Shown here: positions 25,997 to 34,990 of the stretch, piece after piece
How positions within the stretch are numbered: the first letter of the stretch is position 1
How the letters are laid out: the number at the start of each line of letters is the position of its first letter
Source of the DNA: Olivibacter domesticus
GTDB taxonomy: Bacteria > Bacteroidota > Bacteroidia > Sphingobacteriales > Sphingobacteriaceae
Direction of reading: 5' to 3'
DNA: 64,000 bases
Assembly: GCF_900109575.1 (NCBI RefSeq)
Contig: NZ_FOAF01000003.1
Coordinates: 310,001-374,000 of the forward strand
Notes under the pieces: generated by a model
What the model saw: only the letters and a program-made list of their open reading frames with translations
Database searches by the model: none
What the model was told of the DNA's origin: nothing
Translations under genes and position numbers: made by a program

Positions 25997-28354
25997 CTAT
26001 TCCGTTCGTAAACTTCTAACAGGATTGGTGTTTGCCGCACGGATGGTATTCAAACTAACCACTAACAGTGTGATCAATAAAACAATAGTACCCACGGCGA
26101 GGAATACCCATATACCTATATTAATGTGATAGGTATATTGTGCCAGCCAATTATGCATGAGCCACCAAGATATAGGAGCAGCAATAACAAAAGCAATCAA
26201 AACGAGTTTCATAAACTCTTTTGATATTAACATCAGCACTTGCGCAACGGTGGATCCTAACACCTTTCTTATTCCAATCTCACGAAAACGTTTTTCAATA
26301 GTGAAAGCGGCCAGTCCACCCAAACCCATACAACAGATAAAAATGGCGAGGCCAGCAAAAATATTTGTAATGGTGCTAATCAATTCTTCGGTTAAAAATT
26401 TCTTTCCAAATTCTGCATCTGCAAACTGGTAATCAAACGGATATGCCGGATTGTGTTTTTTGAATACTGACTCGATAAATGGTAGTGCTTTTTGTGGTAA
26501 TACACCTTCTTTAAGGCGTAAACTGATTATTCCAGCTTCGTTGGAATTATAAAATACTAACATGGGATCTACGGGTTGATAAGGTAATTCCATGATCACA
26601 TTGTCGGTTACGCCGATGACATTGTATTTTTCGTCTCCAAAACGCATTTCCATGCCTAAGGGATTCTTTAGATTCATCGCTTCCACAGCGGCTTTATTTA
26701 ATAATATAGACGAAGAATCAGCAGGCATTCCTGAAAAATCATTTCCCGTCAGCATTTTTATACCCATCGTCTTAGTGAAATCAACATCCGTACGTATGCC
26801 GGAAACAATAATAGAAAGATCTGCTGGTTTGCCATTCCAATCGGGTGCTCCCGATTTCCACCACACTTCTGTAATAGGTGAGCTGGCTTTGGTAACAGAA
26901 CTTACTAAATTGCTTCCCAATAATTCCTGTTTTATTACTGTATAGTTCGTTTTTATATCAGCAGTACCAGGAATCATAATTAAATTACTGGCATCATAAC
27001 CCATATCCCTGTTTTTTATATGTTGAATTTGCTGGTAAATAATAAAGGTAGCCGAAATGAGTAGAATTGATATAGCGAATTGAAGAACTACCAAAACGTG
27101 TCTTGGTAAAACTGCTTTTCTACCGGTTTGAAAAAGCCCTTTTAAAACTTTTATCGGGTTAAATGAAGAAAGATATAAGGCAGGATAGCTACCTGCAACT
27201 GCTCCCGTAAATAATATAATGATAAGCGAACCTATCCAAAAATAGGGTTGATTAATCTCGAGTGATAGATTTTTACTTACCAATAAATTAAAAGGACCTA
27301 ACAGAAAATAAACGAGGATAATAGAGAGTATAAATGCGCTCAGCACCAGGAGCATTGACTCTAAAAAGAACTGAAGTGCTAATTGCATTTTGCCAGAACC
27401 CAGCGTTTTCCTAATGCCTACCTCTTTCGATCTTTTTTCTGATCGTGCGGTGGATAGATTCATAAAGTTAACACAGGCGATCAATAAAATAATAATAGCG
27501 ACAATGGTGAACAACTTGACATATTCAATCATACCACCTACATTTTTTCCATCTTTAAACTCACTGTACAAGCGCCATCTTTCCATGGGAAAAGTAAAAT
27601 AGGTACTGATCTTATCGCCCTGGTCATGTCGTTTTTTTATGGCATTAATAGTTTCATTCAATTGTTTCATGTTAGCGCCAGGTTGTGCCTGCACATATAC
27701 CCGCCATGAAGAACCACTCCAATTGTTCATCATCTGTTTGGTGAATTCATCGGCATAATTAAATGGTAAGATAAAATCAAACTGAAAACTTGAATTGTTG
27801 GGTGGATCGGCTACTATGGCAGAAACCTTTACATCTTTGTTATTGTCTAATCGAATTACTTTATTTACAGGGTCGGCATTGCCAAACAGGGTTTTAGCGG
27901 CTGATTCGGTAAGAACAATCGAAGAAGGATTGTTTATTGCAGTTGCTGCATTTCCTTTTATAAATTTCCAGGAAAACATATTAAAGAAATGCTCGCTAAC
28001 GGTATAACCACTTTTTTTAAGCTTAACATCCTCATAAGCAAATACCATGGATTGCGACTGCGTCGTGACAACAGTGTTTTTTACTTGCGGACTTTCTTCT
28101 TCAATGGCCTTTGCAAGTGGTAGCACCATGTTATAATCAGTAAAAACACGATTGTTAAAGTCACGATTTGCAATGACAACATGAATATCATTGTAATTGG
28201 AATGGAATTTATCATAAGTCAATTCGTCTTTGACCCATAATAAGATAAAGATGGTGCAAGTGATGCCAATCGTTAGGCCCAGCAGATTGGTGAACGCAAA
28301 ACTCTTGGTTCTCATCAAGTTTCGCCAAGCGGTTTTAAAATAGTTTTTCAGCAT
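25997..28354 (-). CDS. FtsX/MacB-type ABC transporter permease (P10, 785 aa)
   Basis: Shortest full-length permease here. Starts MLKNYFKTAWRNLMRTKSFA. Signatures RSKEVGIRKTLGS and [13 protein letters not shown]; ends NPVRSLRTE, the only member with RTE. It belongs to a subgroup with P12 and P15: all three share the block (E/D)WK-DGK-VGG-IEYV before the second helix, ARSEKR at the first signature, and a shortened second periplasmic domain with SSPITEVWW-like sequence. The last two helices (VFLAVGTIVLLITLLVVSL) differ from other siblings. Second gene of operon III. Confidence 0.95.
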   Translation of the reverse strand: MLKNYFKTAWRNLMRTKSFAFTNLLGLTIGITCTIFILLWVKDELTYDKFHSNYNDIHVVIANRDFNNRVFTDYNMVLPLAKAIEEESPQVKNTVVTTQSQSMVFAYEDVKLKKSGYTVSEHFFNMFSWKFIKGNAATAINNPSSIVLTESAAKTLFGNADPVNKVIRLDNNKDVKVSAIVADPPNNSSFQFDFILPFNYADEFTKQMMNNWSGSSWRVYVQAQPGANMKQLNETINAIKKRHDQGDKISTYFTFPMERWRLYSEFKDGKNVGGMIEYVKLFTIVAIIILLIACVNFMNLSTARSEKRSKEVGIRKTLGSGKMQLALQFFLESMLLVLSAFILSIILVYFLLGPFNLLVSKNLSLEINQPYFWIGSLIIILFTGAVAGSYPALYLSSFNPIKVLKGLFQTGRKAVLPRHVLVVLQFAISILLISATFIIYQQIQHIKNRDMGYDASNLIMIPGTADIKTNYTVIKQELLGSNLVSSVTKASSPITEVWWKSGAPDWNGKPADLSIIVSGIRTDVDFTKTMGIKMLTGNDFSGMPADSSSILLNKAAVEAMNLKNPLGMEMRFGDEKYNVIGVTDNVIMELPYQPVDPMLVFYNSNEAGIISLRLKEGVLPQKALPFIESVFKKHNPAYPFDYQFADAEFGKKFLTEELISTITNIFAGLAIFICCMGLGGLAAFTIEKRFREIGIRKVLGSTVAQVLMLISKEFMKLVLIAFVIAAPISWWLMHNWLAQYTYHINIGIWVFLAVGTIVLLITLLVVSLNTIRAANTNPVRSLRTE

Positions 28355-28381
28355 CGTGTTTATTTTTAGGGTGCTTCAGCT

Positions 28382-28398
28382 ATCCACCAGCGGTGGAT
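28382..28398 (-). promoter_or_regulatory. Conserved leader hairpin upstream of P10
   Basis: ATCCACC-AGC-GGTGGAT, a perfect 7-bp stem with a 3-nt loop located 28-44 nt before the start codon of P10. Compared with ATCCGCC-AGTC-GGCGGAT before P15, the fifth pair is A-T instead of G-C, a compensatory change that supports selection on the structure. Confidence 0.65.
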
Positions 28399-28491
28399 GG
28401 TTTTAACATTTTTTTTATAGTTATAAGTTATGAGTTATGTGTTGCGCGTTTGGTCAAGCTCATAACTGGCAACTGGTAACTCGCAACTAGC
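28399..28491. repeat. Intergenic inverted heptamer repeat
   Basis: Remainder of the spacer between P11 and P10, with left arm GAGTTAT-GTGTTGC-GCGTTTG and right arm AACTGGC-AACTGGT-AACTCGC-AACTAGC around GTCAAGCTCAT, as in the spacers at 850 and 3377. Confidence 0.7.
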
Positions 28492-30915
28492 TTATTCACT
28501 CCGCAACGAGTCCACTGGATTGGCCGATGCTGCTTTCAAGGATTGTAAGCCAACCGTTAAAACAGCTATCGCTAATGCAATTATACCCGCTATAGGAAAT
28601 ACCCACCAGGGCATTGTCATGCGATAAATAAAATCTTGCAACCATAAATTCATTGACCACCACGCTATTGGAATCGCAATAAATAAGGCAATAATAACAG
28701 GTTTTACAAAGTCTCTAATAACCCGGCTCGTTATATGGGCAACAGAAGCACCTAAAACTTTTCTTATACCAATTTCTTTTACTTTTTGACCAATAATGAT
28801 GAGCGCTAAACCAAAGAGGCCCATGCAGGATAATACAATAGCGATACTGGCTGAGATCGAAAATAAGGTTGCTAAGCGCTTTTCTTTTTTATACCAGCGG
28901 TCTATGTTTTCATCAACATATGTTCCCTTAAACTCCGCATTGGGTTCCAAGCCTGCATATGTCTTTTTTATCATCTCCATAGTGGCGGCTGGATTTTGTG
29001 TGTTCACTTTTACAAAAATATAGTCAATCGGAGCATCCCCTTCCAAAGCGATAGTAAGCGGCTTCGTCTCTTCATACATAGAATACAAATGAAAGTCTGG
29101 AATAATGCCAATGATCTGCCAACCATGCGTACCCGTTGAGTCCGTGTTAATGAGACGCCCAACGAGCGGCGACTTACCCAATTGCTTTGCCATACTTTCC
29201 GTAATGATAACCGCGTAAGTACTATCCGATGTAAAGGAAGTGGAAAAATCACGACCCTCTATGGGTTTGATGGATAGTGTTTTTAAAAAATCGTAGTCGG
29301 CCGAAATATAAGTGGTTAAAATTTGTTTTCCTTCATGGTCGAACCCCACCTGAGATTTACTGGTGCTTCCGTCTTTACCAACACCTAGGTTAACATCGCC
29401 CCCCGAAACACTTATAACAGCGGGATTGGAGACTAAACGGTTTCGTAATTGCGCACTAATATCTCTGCCGTGTATGAAATCTTTAACAGGAATGCTTATA
29501 ATGGAAGAGGTGTTATAACCTAAGGAAGCAGTGCGTAAGTATTGAAATTGCAAATAGCTGATAACAGTCGTACAGATAAGTGTTATTGCAATTACAAACT
29601 GTAAGGAGATGAGCGCATTTCTACCTAATCCTGCTTTGGCAACACCTACTTTTCCCTTAAATATGGCTGCGGGTTTTAATTTATTAAGAATAAAAAAAGG
29701 ATAACCGCTAGATACCACAGCAACGAATAGTAAAAGCCCGATTAAACAGCTAATAATGGTGGGATTGTAAAGCAAGGTGATATCCAGCTTAGCCATGCTC
29801 TGATGTGCAAGGGCTCTAATTATCAAAACAACAGCGCCTAAACTGAAAAGCAAAGAAAGGCCAACCTGTAAAAAATTTTCGCTAAAGAGCTGTCCCCATA
29901 CCTGACTTGCATGAGCGCCCATGCATTTTCTAACACCTAGTTCTCTGGTTCTAGTGAACGACAAACTTATTTGCAGATTAATGAAATTAAAGCAGGCTAT
30001 AAATAAGATGACCGCACCAACTAATAAGAGAATATAGAGATAAGTTTTACTTACCGTATCACCCCGGCCTAATTTATTATTAAAGTGTAGATCATTTAAT
30101 GATAGTAATTTCATGCCCAGATACGCTCCGTTAGCATCGGCCTTAAAGCCTTGGTTTTTCAAGCTGTTACTGTCGAGATGTAAGTATTTATTTATAAACT
30201 GCTGCAACTGAGGCTCCACTTGGGACTGTGATGCCTGCGATGCCAAGCGCACAAATACATCATGGTGTTGCTCATACCATTCTTCTTTCGTTCTACTCCA
30301 ATCGGGGTCTAGCTCAGTTCGCGCTAAAATCGGGTATTGCAAAGAAGAATTCTGCGGAGCATCTTCCATGACGGCAGACACCGTTAAAGGTTTCCATTCG
30401 CCATTTATTTTTATTTCAACGGGTTTGCCTATGGGTTCCTGATTGCCAAACAGGCTATTGGCGGTTTTCTGATCTATTACGATGTCTCCTAGATTTGCTA
30501 AAGGCGACTGGCGTTGCCCATCTACTATTTTAAATGAAAAAATATCAAAAAAGTCATTGTCTACTAAACGGATATCCAAGTCTAATGCTTTATCCTGATA
30601 GCGAATTTCTCGTCCCCTTGATTTTATCCGTGTTACTTTATCTACTCCTAAAACCTCTTTCTTTAGATGGGTGGCTACCGGGTAGCCCATGGAAGTTCCC
30701 ACTTCCGTACCCTCAACTCTATTAGAGAAATTATATAATTTAAAAACACGATCTTTATACTGATGAAAATTATCAAAGGAAAATTCCTGATATACGGTAA
30801 GCAGCAGTAATATACTGCAAATGAAGGCGATGGTCATCCCAAGGATGTTGATAACAGCATGTGTTTTATGCTTCAGCATATTTCGCCATGCAATTTTGAT
30901 GTAGTTTTTAAGCAT
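28492..30915 (-). CDS. FtsX/MacB-type ABC transporter permease (P11, 807 aa), first gene of operon III
   Basis: The most divergent sibling. It starts MLKNYIKIAWRNMLKHKTHA, but TM1 reads NILGMTIAFICSILLLL where others have GLxIGI. The first signature is RTRELGVRKCMGA, with a cysteine; the second is KVKEIGIRKVLGA. The GSYP turn before the fifth helix is SGYPFFILN. Ends NPVDSLRSE. Both PCD-like domains are recognisable (VMEDAPQNSSLQ; IIGIIPDFHLYS). It heads the six-gene leftward operon III. Promoter C and activator site C lie within 150 bp upstream, with a predicted leader of about 35 nt. Confidence 0.95.
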   Translation of the reverse strand: MLKNYIKIAWRNMLKHKTHAVINILGMTIAFICSILLLLTVYQEFSFDNFHQYKDRVFKLYNFSNRVEGTEVGTSMGYPVATHLKKEVLGVDKVTRIKSRGREIRYQDKALDLDIRLVDNDFFDIFSFKIVDGQRQSPLANLGDIVIDQKTANSLFGNQEPIGKPVEIKINGEWKPLTVSAVMEDAPQNSSLQYPILARTELDPDWSRTKEEWYEQHHDVFVRLASQASQSQVEPQLQQFINKYLHLDSNSLKNQGFKADANGAYLGMKLLSLNDLHFNNKLGRGDTVSKTYLYILLLVGAVILFIACFNFINLQISLSFTRTRELGVRKCMGAHASQVWGQLFSENFLQVGLSLLFSLGAVVLIIRALAHQSMAKLDITLLYNPTIISCLIGLLLFVAVVSSGYPFFILNKLKPAAIFKGKVGVAKAGLGRNALISLQFVIAITLICTTVISYLQFQYLRTASLGYNTSSIISIPVKDFIHGRDISAQLRNRLVSNPAVISVSGGDVNLGVGKDGSTSKSQVGFDHEGKQILTTYISADYDFLKTLSIKPIEGRDFSTSFTSDSTYAVIITESMAKQLGKSPLVGRLINTDSTGTHGWQIIGIIPDFHLYSMYEETKPLTIALEGDAPIDYIFVKVNTQNPAATMEMIKKTYAGLEPNAEFKGTYVDENIDRWYKKEKRLATLFSISASIAIVLSCMGLFGLALIIIGQKVKEIGIRKVLGASVAHITSRVIRDFVKPVIIALFIAIPIAWWSMNLWLQDFIYRMTMPWWVFPIAGIIALAIAVLTVGLQSLKAASANPVDSLRSE

Positions 30916-30960
30916 AAATTCTTAGCTCTTGTAAAGGCAAGGAAAAGCTAAGTGGGAAAC

Positions 30961-30978
30961 TGCTAAAAGTATTCCAAT
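30961..30978 (-). promoter_or_regulatory. Sigma54-like -24/-12 promoter C (operon III)
   Basis: Minus-strand sequence TTGG-AATACTTTTA-GCA has both the GG and the GC dinucleotide at the canonical 10-nt separation. It is the best sigma54 match of the five in its -12 element, but lacks the GGC of the other -24 elements. The GG is about 72 bp from the centre of the palindrome pair at 31029-31065. Confidence 0.6.
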
Positions 30979-31028
30979 ATGAAAACTATTGATTTCTAAG
31001 GTATTAATGGGGTTCTAAATGAAAATGC

Positions 31029-31065
31029 TGTTCGTTATTGAACACTGGGTGTTCGATAACGAACA
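31029..31065. promoter_or_regulatory. Tandem-palindrome upstream activator site C
   Basis: TGTTCG-TTAT-TGAACA, 5-bp spacer CTGGG, then a perfect TGTTCG-ATAA-CGAACA. The centre-to-centre distance of 21 bp equals two helical turns. It sits just beyond the stop codon of the acetyltransferase gene and upstream of operon III. Confidence 0.85.
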
Positions 31066-31075
31066 ATGAGGTCGG

Positions 31076-31546
31076 TTATATTTCTTCTTTCTTAAGCATT
31101 TCAATATGATCAATCCCGTCTTCGTCATAAACTGCTCCGTCTGGAATAAATCCAACAGATTCATAAAAAGGTATTGCATACACCTGTGCTCCAATCCGAA
31201 TATTGCCTTTCCCAAAGAGATCATAACAGGCTTGGATGGAACGTTTCATTAGTTCTTTGCCTAAGCCGGTCCCTCTGGACTGGTTGCTGGTAACGATCCG
31301 CCCAATAGACATTTCTGCATAAGAAACTTCTGGTGGAACTAACCTAGCATAAGCAGCTAATTGTTCGTCTTGATAAATTAATAAGTGATGAGAAAGCTGA
31401 TCTTTATTATCAGCATCCAAAAAAGCACATTGTTGCTCCACCACAAAAACCTCACTTCTAAGCCTTAACATTGCATATAGTTCATAAGGATTAAATGCAT
31501 CGAAAGGTCTAATGTATTGCCTGAGGGAGCTAATATCAAGTTTCAT
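31076..31546 (-). CDS. elaA: ElaA-like GNAT N-acetyltransferase (156 aa)
   Basis: Acetyl-CoA-dependent acyltransferase of the ElaA subgroup. The N-terminal segment LYAMLRLRSEVFVVEQQCAF is typical, followed by YARLVPP. The acetyl-CoA loop is IGRIVTSNQSRGTGLGKELM (Q/R-x-x-G-x-G/A type, here SRGTGLG). The C-terminus PFYESVGFIPDG is the usual GNAT beta6-alpha4 region. The substrate is not known for this family. The gene lies in the same orientation as the permeases, 146 bp after P12, so it may be cotranscribed with P12. The frame has no competing start. Confidence 0.88.
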   Translation of the reverse strand: MKLDISSLRQYIRPFDAFNPYELYAMLRLRSEVFVVEQQCAFLDADNKDQLSHHLLIYQDEQLAAYARLVPPEVSYAEMSIGRIVTSNQSRGTGLGKELMKRSIQACYDLFGKGNIRIGAQVYAIPFYESVGFIPDGAVYDEDGIDHIEMLKKEEI

Positions 31547-31569
31547 ATCAGAACAAAGATACAGGCTTT

Positions 31570-31692
31570 TTTTGTTTAAGTATCAAGTATCAAGATATTC
31601 TTAAACCCCTATTTGTAGAGTTAAGTCTTATACCTCGCTGACGACATCTTTTTTTAGCCTACTAACCAATAACGAGCAACTAATAACCCAGA
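31570..31692. repeat. Intergenic heptamer repeats (AAGTATC and AATAACC types)
   Basis: The spacer between P12 and the acetyltransferase gene begins with AAGTATC-AAGTATC-AAGATAT and ends with a run of AATAACG/AACTAAT units just before the P12 stop codon. The AAGTATC type also occurs at about 11020, 15895, 34120, 42905 and 45500, always next to a permease gene. Confidence 0.6.
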
Positions 31693-34083
31693 TCATTCGC
31701 TTCGCAAAGACTTTACAGGATTTGCCCGCACTGTTTTTATCGTTTGTAAACTAACGATTATAATGGTCAATAGTAAAGATCCGACAATTGTTATGGCAAA
31801 TATCCACCAAGAGATCGAGGTGTGATAGTTGTATTTTTGTAACCATTCGTGCAGGTAATAGTAGGCAATTGGTATGGCAATGAGACAGGATAAACCTACT
31901 AGTAAAATAAACTCTTTGGATAATAATTGCCATAGCTGAAAAAAACTGGCGCCGATGATTTTGCGTATACCGATTTCCTTCGTTCGTTGCTCGGCCACGA
32001 ACGAGGCTAATCCGAATATACCAAGCGCACTGATGATAACTGCAAGAGAAGCGAATACACTTGCAAGCTTTCCAACCCGTTCTTCTTGAGCAAATTTGTT
32101 GGCATAGTCGCTGTCGACAAATGTATAGGCAAAGGCCTCATTCGGAAGCACCTGCTTAAAAACTTTTTCGATGGTCGCTAGGCATTCCGATGTGCTTTTT
32201 TGAGAATTTAATTTTAAATTAATATAGTATACGTTTTTATAATCCAGAAAATAGAAGGTTTGCATTACAGGACTAAAAGGCGACTCTGTCACTAAGTCTT
32301 TCACCACACCAATAATCTGATAGGTTTTCTCAGCCCCTGATTTAATGCTTTTTCCGATAGGATTTTGAATTCCCATGAATTTGACTGCCGCTTCATTGAT
32401 AATAATGGCATTTGAATCGGTAGCAAAATCGCGCGAAAAATCCCGACCGTTTTTAAGCTTCCAGTCGACCATCTTCCCAAATTCATGCGTCACGCGGATC
32501 ACCGCAAAGTCGGGCGTAAGATCTGGATCCCTTCCTTCCCAATCATAACCACTGTTACGGGAATTTACTTGAGTAAGCGGACTGGAAGACTCGGAAAGTT
32601 CTTCAATAGCTCCTTGTTCTTTTAAGGCGCTGCGTAATACATCAAACTTTTCATTAAAATCCGGAGTCGACATTTCCATCGTCATAAGACGGTCCCGATT
32701 ATAGCCTACTGGGCGATTTTGGGTATATTGAATTTGTTGAAACACGATCAAGGTGCCAACAATTAAAGCAATGGAAATAGTGAATTGAGTAACCACGAGT
32801 ACCTTACGGGGAAGGGTGGCCGATTTACCCACTTTGAAGGTTCCTTTTAAAACAATTAAGGGTTTGAAGGATGACAGGTAAAAGGCTGGATAGCTGCCCG
32901 CAATAAGCCCGGTTAATAACGTGAACAGAAATCCCCCCAGCCAGAACCAACCATTATTCCACGGCATGCTCATCTGTTTATCGGCAACTTCATTAAACCA
33001 GGGCAATGCTAAAACGACGAATATAATGGAGAAGAAAAAGGCGAAGCAGGCAATAAGCATCGATTCGCTCAAAAACTGGAAGATAAGATCTTTTTTCGGT
33101 GATCCGACGGTTTTTCGTACCCCCACTTCCTTCGCCCGTTTTTCCGAACGCGCAGTACTAAGATTCATGAAATTAATACATGCCAATAACAGCACAAATA
33201 CGCCAATGATCGCAAATAGCCGGACATATTCAATTAGTCCACCCACGACTTTGCCGTCTTTCCAATCGTTGAGTAGATGCCAATCCTTCATTGGGTGTAA
33301 GATAATCTGCGGTTGAAATTTGCGTTTATCTTCATCCGACACACGATTAGATTTAGCATGTACAATATGTTTACTCACTTCCGCAAACGATAGTCCCTTT
33401 TTGATTTGGACAAATAGCTGAAAAGAATTGTTGTCCCAGCGGGAAGTCGCATTTTTTACCCATTCCTGCGAGGTTGTAAATAATTGCCAGGGCGCAATAA
33501 AGTTTGTGCCTCTAAGCTTTGTGTTATAAGGAAGGTCCTCATAGACCGCTGTAACCTTCACAGGAAGTGTTTGATCGATCTTCACTAACTCATTGATAGG
33601 GTTGTTATTTCCGAAAAGGGCTTTCGCTGTAGAAGCAGACAACATGATACTGTTTGGGTTATTTAAGCCATTAATGCTTCCCTTCAAAATGTTTAACGAA
33701 AAAAGTTTGGGTGCATCCACGTCCATAAACATACCTCCTTGTTTGATGATTTGCTTGTCGTCTGAAAGCACGTGGTTTTCCAGCCAGGAGGAAAGAACAA
33801 CATAATCAAAATTATCTTTGTAATTGGTTCGTAATTCAACGCCCAAAGGAACAGCAATGGCTTCCTGAGAGGTCGTTTCACCATTCCATTGATTGGCTTG
33901 GAAGATCTGTCCAATACGGTCATAGTTTTTATGGTACTTGTCGTACGAAAGTTCGTCCCATATCCAGAGTGCAATCAGGACAAATACCGCCATCCCCATC
34001 GCCAATCCGGCAATGTTAATAAAGGAAGATTTCTTGTTCTTGAATACGTTACGCCAAGCAATTTTGATGTAGTTTTTCAGCAT
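31693..34083 (-). CDS. FtsX/MacB-type ABC transporter permease (P12, 796 aa), operon IV
   Basis: The frame is open to 34125, but the start at 34083 gives the family opening MLKNYIKIAWRNVFKNKKSS. The 14 extra residues would lie in the predicted leader. Signatures RAKEVGVRKTVGS and RTKEIGIRKIIGA; ends NPVKSLRSE. It is very similar to P15 over its whole length: both have FINIAGLAMGMAVF, LHPMKDWHL, ESSSPLT and QLWQLLSKEF/DF. The two genes lie 25 kb apart, so this is a dispersed duplicate rather than a tandem one. It has its own control region (34146-34249) and is followed by the acetyltransferase gene. Confidence 0.94.
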   Translation of the reverse strand: MLKNYIKIAWRNVFKNKKSSFINIAGLAMGMAVFVLIALWIWDELSYDKYHKNYDRIGQIFQANQWNGETTSQEAIAVPLGVELRTNYKDNFDYVVLSSWLENHVLSDDKQIIKQGGMFMDVDAPKLFSLNILKGSINGLNNPNSIMLSASTAKALFGNNNPINELVKIDQTLPVKVTAVYEDLPYNTKLRGTNFIAPWQLFTTSQEWVKNATSRWDNNSFQLFVQIKKGLSFAEVSKHIVHAKSNRVSDEDKRKFQPQIILHPMKDWHLLNDWKDGKVVGGLIEYVRLFAIIGVFVLLLACINFMNLSTARSEKRAKEVGVRKTVGSPKKDLIFQFLSESMLIACFAFFFSIIFVVLALPWFNEVADKQMSMPWNNGWFWLGGFLFTLLTGLIAGSYPAFYLSSFKPLIVLKGTFKVGKSATLPRKVLVVTQFTISIALIVGTLIVFQQIQYTQNRPVGYNRDRLMTMEMSTPDFNEKFDVLRSALKEQGAIEELSESSSPLTQVNSRNSGYDWEGRDPDLTPDFAVIRVTHEFGKMVDWKLKNGRDFSRDFATDSNAIIINEAAVKFMGIQNPIGKSIKSGAEKTYQIIGVVKDLVTESPFSPVMQTFYFLDYKNVYYINLKLNSQKSTSECLATIEKVFKQVLPNEAFAYTFVDSDYANKFAQEERVGKLASVFASLAVIISALGIFGLASFVAEQRTKEIGIRKIIGASFFQLWQLLSKEFILLVGLSCLIAIPIAYYYLHEWLQKYNYHTSISWWIFAITIVGSLLLTIIIVSLQTIKTVRANPVKSLRSE

Positions 34084-34145
34084 AATATGTAATACAATGT
34101 ATTTAGATATGTTTTTTACTATCAAGTATCAAGATCCAAGTAGCT

Positions 34146-34162
34146 TCATATCTTACGCCAAA
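34146..34162 (-). promoter_or_regulatory. Sigma54-like -24/-12 promoter D (P12)
   Basis: Minus-strand sequence TTTGG-CGTAAGATAT-GA, with 10 nt between the dinucleotides and -12 TGA as in promoter A. The GG lies about 73 bp from the centre of the palindrome pair at 34213-34249. Predicted start is near 34134, giving a leader of about 51 nt. Confidence 0.55.
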
Positions 34163-34212
34163 ATATTAAATTGCTGATATATAGTTTGTTGTAGTTAATG
34201 TTGTTTTCCATG

Positions 34213-34249
34213 TGTTCGATATCGAACAGTTGATGTTCAGAAGTGGACA
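34213..34249. promoter_or_regulatory. Tandem-palindrome upstream activator site D
   Basis: A perfect palindrome TGTTCG-ATAT-CGAACA, 5-bp spacer GTTGA, then the weaker TGTTCA-GAAG-TGGACA. Same order, spacing and distance to the promoter as the other sites. Confidence 0.83.
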
Positions 34250-34313
34250 GCTTTATATCCCTTATATTTTCATTAATACCTTCTCGGACTGGGCGTGATG
34301 TTACAGGAAGATA

Positions 34314-34521
34314 TTAAAAGCCATATTTATCCGCGTTATCTTCGAAGTATCTCTGTGATATTTTTGGTTTAGATAAACTCTCAATAAGCTGAACGGTTCC
34401 TTTTCCGGACGGTTTGTTTACAAAAGGTTTAAAATAGTTTTCTACGAGTTCGGAAACACTACTATGCTTTTACCTGCGCCAATAGCTGTTCATCAATAGT
34501 TAAATTTAGTTTCGCTTTCAT
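34314..34521 (-). pseudogene. Frameshifted DUF6364-type antitoxin remnant
   Basis: Read leftwards from 34521 it encodes MKAKLNLTIDEQLLAQVKA, then two stop codons. Shifting frame near 34463 continues with SVSELVENYFKPF and ends ISQRYFEDNADKYGF before a stop at 34314-34316. This is the layout of small ribbon-helix-helix-like antitoxins (MKxKLxLTIDexLi...SxLVExYf) that normally precede a PIN toxin gene. No toxin follows; the sequence runs directly into activator site D. Confidence 0.7.
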
Positions 34522-34943
34522 GAGCCATTCTTGATTTAATACAAATATGCGCATAAATTTATAATATACACTTACTTTGCGTATCCTACAGGCCGTTTCC
34601 GCTACGTTTAGGCCTCTTACGACTGCCCTCAGAAACCCTCCGTTTCACTTAAATATCGCCTAGAAAATTTGCTGTACGCAGGTTGAGGCACTACTGATGA
34701 AGCAAAGTTCCACGCGATGAGTTTTTGAAGGAAAAAGTGACACGAAATTTCTTGAAAAATTGATTAAAGAAAAGGTTCCTTTGACATCGTCTTACAAGTT
34801 ATGTATTCGTCCTTAGTGCCAAGAATAGGTATTTCGCCGTTCCAAAACTTCATCTAGTGGTAGCAAGGGAGCAATCATTTGTATAGTTTAACTTGTTTTC
34901 TGTATAGAAAATCTATAAATATATTTGCTTAATTTAAATTTTA
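34522..34943. other. Non-coding stretch with decayed sequence
   Basis: No intact gene is visible. At 34721-34816 the plus strand reads VFEGKSDTKFLEKLIKEK and stops soon after. This resembles the first motif of Toprim-like proteins (EGxSDxKFL), but no continuation exists, so I treat it as a possible relic only. AT content rises toward the HEPN gene. A 15-bp direct repeat TGTATAGAAAATCTA occurs at 34901 and again at 34954. Confidence 0.4.
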
Positions 34944-34961
34944 TCTATACGTTTGTATAGA
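34944..34961. promoter_or_regulatory. Palindrome upstream of the HEPN cassette
   Basis: TCTATAC-GTTT-GTATAGA is a perfect 7-bp inverted repeat with a 4-bp spacer, 30 bp before the first start codon of the four-gene cassette. Two further GTATAG half-sites lie upstream (near 34880 and 34902). A TATATTTG, close to the Bacteroidota -7 consensus, sits at 34918-34925 between the half-sites, so a bound repressor could block transcription. The binding protein is unknown. Confidence 0.5.
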
Positions 34962-34990
34962 AAATCTAAATATTTATAAACTTTATTTAT

